Below, in pieces: positions 1 through 4,575 of a stretch of 8,753 nucleotides of DNA. The DNA comes from Elusimicrobiota bacterium. GTDB taxonomy: Bacteria; RUG730. A program made the translations under genes and the position numbers. Under the pieces are notes generated by a model. It was not told the DNA's origin. It saw nothing but the letters and a program-made list of their open reading frames with translations, and ran no database searches. Position 1 is the stretch's first letter; each line of letters opens with the position of its first letter. The stretch is taken from assembly GCA_031259185.1 (NCBI GenBank), contig JAIRLV010000279.1:1-8753 (forward strand), in the 5' to 3' direction.

Positions 1-40
1 AAAAATTTATTATAAATATTTCATTAAACGAGGTTTTTAT

Positions 41-910
41 ATGACCAATTTTGATAATGCAATATTGCTTTTATTTTGTCCAGACAAAAAAGGAATCGTT
101 TCAAGAGTTTCAAATTTCATTTTTGAAAACGATGGAAATATTCTAAACGCTGACCAACATTGTGATAGCAAAACAAATATTTTTTATATGAGGATAGAAT
201 GGAATTTAGAAAATTTCAAAATTAAAAAAGAGAATATTTACGCGGAATTTTTTAAATATGTTGCCGATAATTTTGATATGCAATTTACTTTACATTTTTC
301 AAAAAAAAAATTTAATTCGGCAATTTTCGTTTCACTATACGAGCATTGCTTAATTGATTTATTATTAAAAAATATAACAGGTGAGTTGAATACAAATTTT
401 AAAGTTGTCATTGGCAATCATAAGGATATTGAAAAAACAGTAAAACATTATAATAAAGATTTAGAATATTTTTATATTCCAATTACAAAAGAAAATAAAA
501 TTAAACAAGAGCAAAAACAATTAGAAATTTTGAAAAGCTACAAAATAGATTTGATAATTTTAGCGAGATATATGCAAATTTTGTCAAACAATTTCATAAA
601 AGAATATCCAAATAAAATAATTAATATTCATCATTCTTTTTTACCAGCTTTTATTGGCGCAAATCCATATAAACAAGCGTTTGAAAGAGGAGTTAAATTG
701 ATAGGAGCAACTAGTCATTATATTACTGAGTCTTTGGATGAGGGTCCAATTATAGAACAAGATATAATAAGAATTAGCCATAAAAATTCTGAAAAAGATT
801 TAATCAATTTAGGGAAAGATCTAGAAAAATCGGTTTTATCAAAAGCTGTAAAATTACATTTAGAAAATAAAATTTTGGTAGACAATCAAAAAACTATTGT
901 TTTTAACTAA
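41..910 (+). CDS. purU: Formyltetrahydrofolate deformylase
   Basis: Cytosolic enzyme that hydrolyses 10-formyltetrahydrofolate to tetrahydrofolate and formate, balancing the one-carbon pool and supplying formate for purine synthesis. The 289-residue product is close to the usual length (about 280). An N-terminal ACT-type regulatory domain spans about residues 6-85 (CPDKKGIVSRVSNFI near its start). A formyltransferase-fold hydrolase domain follows from about 115. Its signature NIHHSFLPAF carries Asn195 and His197, and Asp233 lies in SLDEGPII. The Asn-His-Asp spacing (2, then 36 residues) equals that of the catalytic triad in the GART/PurU fold. The ATG at 41 is preceded by GAGG at 30-33 with a 7-base gap, and the ACT domain begins straight after it. 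The gene is convergent with the metal ATPase and functionally unrelated to it. Only 40 bases of upstream sequence are available, so its promoter cannot be judged. Confidence 0.95.
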   Translation: MTNFDNAILLLFCPDKKGIVSRVSNFIFENDGNILNADQHCDSKTNIFYMRIEWNLENFKIKKENIYAEFFKYVADNFDMQFTLHFSKKKFNSAIFVSLYEHCLIDLLLKNITGELNTNFKVVIGNHKDIEKTVKHYNKDLEYFYIPITKENKIKQEQKQLEILKSYKIDLIILARYMQILSNNFIKEYPNKIINIHHSFLPAFIGANPYKQAFERGVKLIGATSHYITESLDEGPIIEQDIIRISHKNSEKDLINLGKDLEKSVLSKAVKLHLENKILVDNQKTIVFN

Positions 911-916
911 ATTTTA

Positions 917-956
917 TAAAAATATAATAACAATAACTTAATGAATAATATTTTTA
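917..956. terminator. Possible bidirectional AT hairpin between convergent genes
   Basis: Between the stop codons of purU (+) and the Zn/Cd ATPase (-), TAAAAATAT at 917-925 is the exact reverse complement of ATATTTTTA at 948-956, with a 22-base loop. It is placed where a shared terminator would be expected and gives a T-run at the end of the stem in either direction. The stem is entirely A/T and the loop is long, so chance in this A+T-rich DNA is a serious alternative. Confidence 0.25.
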
Positions 957-963
957 AAGTAAA

Positions 964-3087
964 TTATTTGTTATTAGATTTCAAAATTCTTAATGAATTA
1001 AAAATTGCTAATAGACAAACTCCCACGTCAGCAAAAACTGCTTCCCACATTGTAGCAATACCAAAACTTCCTAGTATCATAATTATAGACTTTATTCCTA
1101 ATGCAAAAACTATATTTTGCCAAACTATTTTTTTAGTCATTTTCGCGATATCAATCGCTTCGACTAATTTGTAAGGTTCGTCAGTCATAAAAACAATATC
1201 TGCAGACTCTATTGCAGCATCCGTACCAACTCCACCCATTGCGATCCCAATATCAGCCATTGCTAGAACTGGGGCATCATTTATTCCATCGCCAATAAAA
1301 ACTAATTTTGCATTTGCTTTCTTTTGTTTCTCTAGTAATTCTAATTTCTCTACTTTTTGATCTGGTAAAAGTTCTGTATATACTTCGTCAATATCAAGTT
1401 GTTTGGCAACCATTTCTCCACTTATTTTATTATCGCCTGTCAACATTACGGTTTTTGAAATTCCTCTTTTTTTCAATTCTTTAATAGCTTTTTTGCTATC
1501 AATTCTAATTTCATCTGCAATAATTATACAACCGGCAAATTTGTTGTCAATTGCAACATAAACTTTTGTTCCTATATTATCAGCTTCGCTAAAATTTATC
1601 TTTCCAAAATCAATGTTTTCATTTTTCATATATTTTTCATTCCCGACTAATACGTCTTTTCCAAAAACTTTTGCATTAATTCCATATCCAGAAATTTCTT
1701 TATGATTTTCAATATTATTTTTATTTATTTCTTTTTTATTTGCTTTTAAAATAGAGGTAGCTATTGGATGATTAGAATAAAATTCAGCATTTGCGACAAT
1801 TTCTAATATTTCGTCACTAGTGGTCCCATTAACAGTATAAATATTTTGAACTTCAAAAATCCCTTTTGTCAAAGTTCCGGTTTTGTCAAAAACAACTATA
1901 TCAACATTATTTAAACTTTCTAAATAATTACTTCCTTTTATCATAATCCCTTGTTTAGACGCTCTACCGATTCCTCCAAAAAAACCGAGTGGAATAGAAA
2001 TAACTAATGCGCAAGGACAAGAAATTACAAGAAATATTAAGCCTTTATTAATCCATTGCGACCATTCACCTCCTATAAGTAGTGGAGGAATTATTGAAAT
2101 TAAAACTGCAAAAGCAACCACAAAAGGGGTATAATATCTTGAAAATTTAGTAATAAAGTTTTCAGTTTTAGACTTTTTCGTAGCCGCATTTTCTACTAAA
2201 TCAATGATTTTTGATACAGTAGACTCCCCAAAAGTTTTTTCAACCTTGATACTAATTAGAGCACTTTTATTGATAGAGCCTGAAATTACGAAATCATTGA
2301 CTTTAACTTTCCTTGGTAAAGCTTCTCCAGTAATTGCTTCAGTATCAAGAAAAGATTCGCCATTAATAATAGTCCCATCCAAAGGAATTTTTTCCCCAAC
2401 TTTAACAATAATTATATCGCCAACTTTGACATCATTAGGAGAAATTTTTTTAATTTCATCGCCATTTCTTAGATTAGCAAAATCTGGTCTAATATCCATT
2501 AGTTCTGATATAGATTTTTTTGATTTTTCAACAACATAATCCTGCAAATACTCTCCAATTTTATAAAACAACATAACTCCGCAAGCTTCTGGATATTCTT
2601 TTATAAAAAAAGCGCCTATGCTAGCAATACTCATTAAAAAATTTTCATCAAAAACTTGCCCTTTGAATATATTTTTCAAAGCTTTAAAAACTATATCTAC
2701 GCCAAAAATTATATAACTTATTAAAAATAAAATAAATTTTAATACAAAATTATCTCTTATTAACAACGCAAAAATAAAAATTATAATTCCAATAAATAAT
2801 TGAATTAAAGATTTTTTGTTAAATTCATTATATCTCGGATAATCGTTTTGTTTTTTAATTTTTTCTTTTTCAATAATAATGGCATCTGCTTCATATTTAT
2901 GAATAATTTCTTCAATTATTTTTTTTATATTTTTTACAACGCTATCCTTTTTCAGTTCAATAACTAAAGAGCTATTAAGGAAATTTATTTCTACAAAATT
3001 GATAGATTCTAATTTTTTTATACTATTTTCAATTTTTTGAACACAATTAGCGCAGCATAATCCTTTTATTAAATATTCTTTTCTCAT
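964..3087 (-). CDS. cadA: Zn2+/Cd2+/Pb2+-exporting P1B-type ATPase (CadA/ZntA family)
   Basis: Inner-membrane pump expelling divalent soft metals at the cost of ATP. The 707-residue protein has the normal CadA length. An N-terminal HMA domain (about 3-70) has metal ligands in GLCCANC (Cys12 and Cys15, with an extra Cys11). Membrane helices lie near 93-110, 115-136, 148-183 (pair), 320-338, 347-370 and 655-700 (pair). The actuator TGEA is at 253-256, the membrane CPC at 357-359, the phosphorylation motif DKTGTLT at 401-407 (Asp401), HP at 440-441, TGDN at 550-553 and GDGINDAP at 599-606. Lys666 in helix 7 and Asp687 in FADVG of helix 8 are the 21-residue-spaced pair that marks the Zn/Cd/Pb subgroup and is absent from copper pumps. 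Start ATG at 3087 follows AAGGA (3101-3097) with a 9-base gap. The repressor gene lies upstream on the same strand, 260 bases away, suggesting a cadC-cadA unit. The exact metal preference cannot be read from sequence. Confidence 0.95.
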   Translation of the reverse strand: MRKEYLIKGLCCANCVQKIENSIKKLESINFVEINFLNSSLVIELKKDSVVKNIKKIIEEIIHKYEADAIIIEKEKIKKQNDYPRYNEFNKKSLIQLFIGIIIFIFALLIRDNFVLKFILFLISYIIFGVDIVFKALKNIFKGQVFDENFLMSIASIGAFFIKEYPEACGVMLFYKIGEYLQDYVVEKSKKSISELMDIRPDFANLRNGDEIKKISPNDVKVGDIIIVKVGEKIPLDGTIINGESFLDTEAITGEALPRKVKVNDFVISGSINKSALISIKVEKTFGESTVSKIIDLVENAATKKSKTENFITKFSRYYTPFVVAFAVLISIIPPLLIGGEWSQWINKGLIFLVISCPCALVISIPLGFFGGIGRASKQGIMIKGSNYLESLNNVDIVVFDKTGTLTKGIFEVQNIYTVNGTTSDEILEIVANAEFYSNHPIATSILKANKKEINKNNIENHKEISGYGINAKVFGKDVLVGNEKYMKNENIDFGKINFSEADNIGTKVYVAIDNKFAGCIIIADEIRIDSKKAIKELKKRGISKTVMLTGDNKISGEMVAKQLDIDEVYTELLPDQKVEKLELLEKQKKANAKLVFIGDGINDAPVLAMADIGIAMGGVGTDAAIESADIVFMTDEPYKLVEAIDIAKMTKKIVWQNIVFALGIKSIIMILGSFGIATMWEAVFADVGVCLLAIFNSLRILKSNNK

Positions 3088-3111
3088 TTCATATATTCCT
3101 TATTAAATGAA

Positions 3112-3117
3112 ATTATA
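3112..3117 (-). promoter_or_regulatory. Possible -10 element of cadA
   Basis: TATAAT occurs on the minus strand 25 bases upstream of the cadA start. No convincing -35 box lies 16-18 bases further upstream, and the implied transcript start would be only a few bases before the ribosome-binding site. It may be an auxiliary promoter, or chance in A+T-rich DNA; cadA may instead be read from the cadC promoter. Confidence 0.2.
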
Positions 3118-3130
3118 TTAGATAAATAAT

Positions 3131-3176
3131 TGCTCATATATTCAACTTATATTGCAAAATTTTTTTCCATTTATAT
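3131..3176. repeat. Imperfect 46-base direct repeat, copy A
   Basis: Matches 3316-3361 at 40 of 46 positions without gaps, in the same orientation. Shared runs include CATATATTCAACTT and CATTTATAT. This copy lies in the cadC-cadA gap, just upstream of cadA. Its partner overlaps the last codons and stop of cadC, so copy A may derive from a duplicated cadC 3' end; on the minus strand it retains codons resembling the cadC tail but no stop at the matching position. Confidence 0.7.
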
Positions 3177-3315
3177 TTATTTCAAATCAAAAATCAAAAT
3201 AAAATATTTTTTAAAAGCAAAATTGGTAAAAGTTGCCCCTTATATATTAAATTTTTCAATTTCAATTTTTATATACTTTTATATATTATATATTAAAATT
3301 ATCTTTATTAATGAT

Positions 3316-3361
3316 TGTTCATATATTCAACTTTCATTGTAAAATTTTTATTCATTTATAT
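3316..3361. repeat. Imperfect 46-base direct repeat, copy B (overlaps cadC 3' end)
   Basis: Partner of 3131-3176 (40 of 46 identical). It covers the cadC stop codon (3348-3350), its last four codons and 32 bases of downstream sequence. The 139 bases between the two copies hold no recognisable gene and are nearly all A/T. Confidence 0.7.
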
Positions 3362-3701
3362 GTTCAAAGCCTATGTCAAGAATATTTTTGATATGAGCAT
3401 CGGCAAGCGAATAAAAAACGATTTTCCCATTTTTTCTATATTTAACTAAGTTCATCAGCCGCAAAGCTCTCAATTGATGAGAAATAGCAGATTTTGTCAT
3501 ATTCAAAAGTACAGATAAATCGCAAACACACATTTTTTCTATATTTAAAGCATATAAAATTTTAATTCTAGTCGGGGCAGAAAACATTTTATATAAGTTG
3601 GAAAGTCTAGTGATCTTGGCATTTTTTTGCATTTTTTTCTTTACTTTTTCTAAAATTTCGTTATGAATTACTTTACAATCACAAGTTATGGTTTTCGTCA
3701 T
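3348..3701 (-). CDS. cadC: CadC-like ArsR/SmtB-family metal-sensing repressor
   Basis: Small dimeric winged-helix DNA-binding protein (117 residues) that represses metal-efflux genes and releases DNA on binding metal. The fold runs through the SAPTRIKILYAL helix (41-52), then MCVCDL (57-62), then the recognition helix in TKSAISHQLRALR (69-81), then a wing with the YRKNGKIVFYSL strand (88-99). Cysteines 7, 9, 58 and 60 match the alpha-3N Cd/Pb thiolate site of staphylococcal CadC (known ligands Cys7, Cys11, Cys58, Cys60), with the second N-terminal Cys moved to position 9. Asp101, His103, His114 and Glu117 match the alpha-5 zinc site in both residue type and number. Start ATG at 3701 follows AAGGA (3713-3709) with a 7-base gap. 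It lies upstream of the matching Zn/Cd pump on the same strand, and its own promoter carries an SmtB/CadC-type operator, so autoregulation plus control of cadA is inferred. Confidence 0.92.
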   Translation of the reverse strand: MTKTITCDCKVIHNEILEKVKKKMQKNAKITRLSNLYKMFSAPTRIKILYALNIEKMCVCDLSVLLNMTKSAISHQLRALRLMNLVKYRKNGKIVFYSLADAHIKNILDIGFEHINE

Positions 3702-3720
3702 ATTTTAATCCTTTTATTCT

Positions 3721-3744
3721 ATAGTTGAAAAACTATTCAATTAT
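3721..3744. promoter_or_regulatory. Probable ArsR/SmtB-type operator of cadC
   Basis: ATAGTTGAA and TTCAATTAT flank a 6-base centre and are reverse complements at 8 of 9 positions. The core TGAA-N6-TTCA is the half-site spacing known for SmtB/CadC operators. It lies 20-43 bases upstream of the cadC start codon and over the transcript start predicted from the promoter, where bound repressor would block initiation. Confidence 0.7.
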
Positions 3745-3748
3745 TTAT

Positions 3749-3777
3749 ATTATAACATAAAAATTGTACATTTGCAA
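3749..3777 (-). promoter_or_regulatory. Predicted sigma-70 promoter of cadC
   Basis: On the minus strand, TTGCAA (3777-3772) and a consensus TATAAT (3754-3749) are separated by exactly 17 bases. Transcription would begin near 3742, inside the palindromic operator and about 40 bases before the cadC start codon. Spacing and the -10 are good; the -35 matches TTGACA at four of six positions. Confidence 0.55.
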
Positions 3778-3916
3778 ATAAAAAGTTTTTATATATTATT
3801 TTACAATAAAATGATGAAAATAAAAATTTTGTCGAATTTAATTTATAGACGATTTTATAGTTTTTTGGTTTTATTAAGCAATATTTTAGAAAATATATAT
3901 ATAATTTTAATTTAGA

Positions 3917-3925
3917 TGGTATAAT
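3917..3925 (+). promoter_or_regulatory. Extended -10 promoter facing the sulP remnant and copA
   Basis: TGGTATAAT is an extended -10 (TGN-TATAAT) on the plus strand. No good -35 is seen about 17 bases upstream, which extended -10 promoters can tolerate. It is the best rightward promoter found between cadC and copA and sits about 80 bases before the first recognisable SulP codons. It was probably the original promoter of the sulP gene and may still transcribe copA. Confidence 0.4.
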
Positions 3926-4002
3926 AAAAATTCAAAAATCTACATTTTTTTAAAATAAAATTAATTAATATTATGATTAAATAATATATTTTAAACTTAA
4001 AA

Positions 4003-4534
4003 AACAAGTTTTATAATTATAATTTTATAAAATTTTCAAAAGATTTACTAGCTGGTTTGACATTTGCAGCTGTTGCTTTAGCTTAAAAATAGCTTTAGCT
4101 TTTGGGGTAAGCAGTGGCTCTTCGGCATCTAACTGGGCTATAACTGCGATCTTATCAGGTTTGATAATAAGCACAACTTTAGCCCTTCTTTTCAAATTTC
4201 TGGTTCTACTGGAGCTATGAGCGTTATTTTAGTAGGTCTTATTTCTAAGTATCAAATCCAAGTAATTTTGATTTTGACATTACTAGCAGGAATTATTTTA
4301 TTAATATCTAGTTTTTTTTAATTGGAAAGTTAGTGTCACTTAATCATAGATATAACTGTTGTGCAGATTTTTCAAAAGCTTTGTCAAAAATTCCATGCAA
4401 AAAAAATAAAGGTATCATTTTCAGAGGTTCAAGCAAAAGTAAAAGATATGATGAAAAGATGTGATTTTGTAAATATAATTGGTAAGCAAAATTTTTTTTA
4501 TCCTTTTCAAAAACTCAAAAATATAATAATATAA
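4003..4534 (+). pseudogene. Decayed SulP-family anion transporter (N-terminal membrane part joined to STAS tail)
   Basis: Remnant of a sulfate/bicarbonate-type SulP permease, normally about 550 residues and ending in a cytoplasmic STAS domain. Homology runs through shifting frames. KDLLAGLTFAAVALA (4039-4083) stops at TAA 4084. ALAFGVSSG and the following helix continue in another frame (4092-4192). QISGSTGAMSVILVGL, the SulP GPTGAM-type signature, and LAGIILL follow in a third frame (4193-4318, then TAA). GKLVSL appears after one more shift (4324-4341). The sequence then jumps directly to a STAS C-terminus, with FSEVQAKVKDMMKR and FVNIIGKQNFF, read openly from 4346 to the TAA at 4532-4534. 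Roughly two thirds of the gene, including most membrane helices, is missing. No product can be made. The 5' boundary is approximate, because no start codon survives. Its end lies 41 bases before the chosen copA start, suggesting a former sulP-copA transcription unit. Confidence 0.85.
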
Positions 4535-4575
4535 AATATATCTATTTTTAGTTTATTGTGAGAAAACAATTAAAA

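Larger units (their letters stand above)
3745..4002. other. Divergent intergenic region between cadC and the sulP remnant
   Basis: Contains the leftward cadC promoter and the rightward extended -10 element described separately. Otherwise it is A+T-rich without a supported gene. A 34-codon frame at 3811-3915 (+) has no ribosome-binding site and no recognisable features. Confidence 0.6.

Noticed and set aside
941-1174. 77-codon plus-strand open frame
   Set aside because: Antisense to the conserved 3' end of cadA; no recognisable protein features.
2204-2539. 111-codon plus-strand open frame
   Set aside because: Lies opposite the actuator-domain region of cadA, which is fully conserved; a shadow frame.
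3108-3121. TGAA-N6-TTAG, a partial operator-like site upstream of cadA
   Set aside because: The right half does not match TTCA and no flanking symmetry extends it, unlike the cadC dyad.
3311-3338. AATGA/TCATT hairpin after cadC as a terminator
   Set aside because: Only five pairs with a long loop and no T-run in the cadC direction.
3130-3342. 70-codon plus-strand open frame between cadA and cadC
   Set aside because: Composition is that of random A+T-rich DNA (mostly I, F, Y, K), without a ribosome-binding site, and it spans the direct repeat rather than a conserved gene.
3811-3915. 34-codon plus-strand frame starting ATG ATG
   Set aside because: No ribosome-binding site and no recognisable motif; length is expected by chance here.
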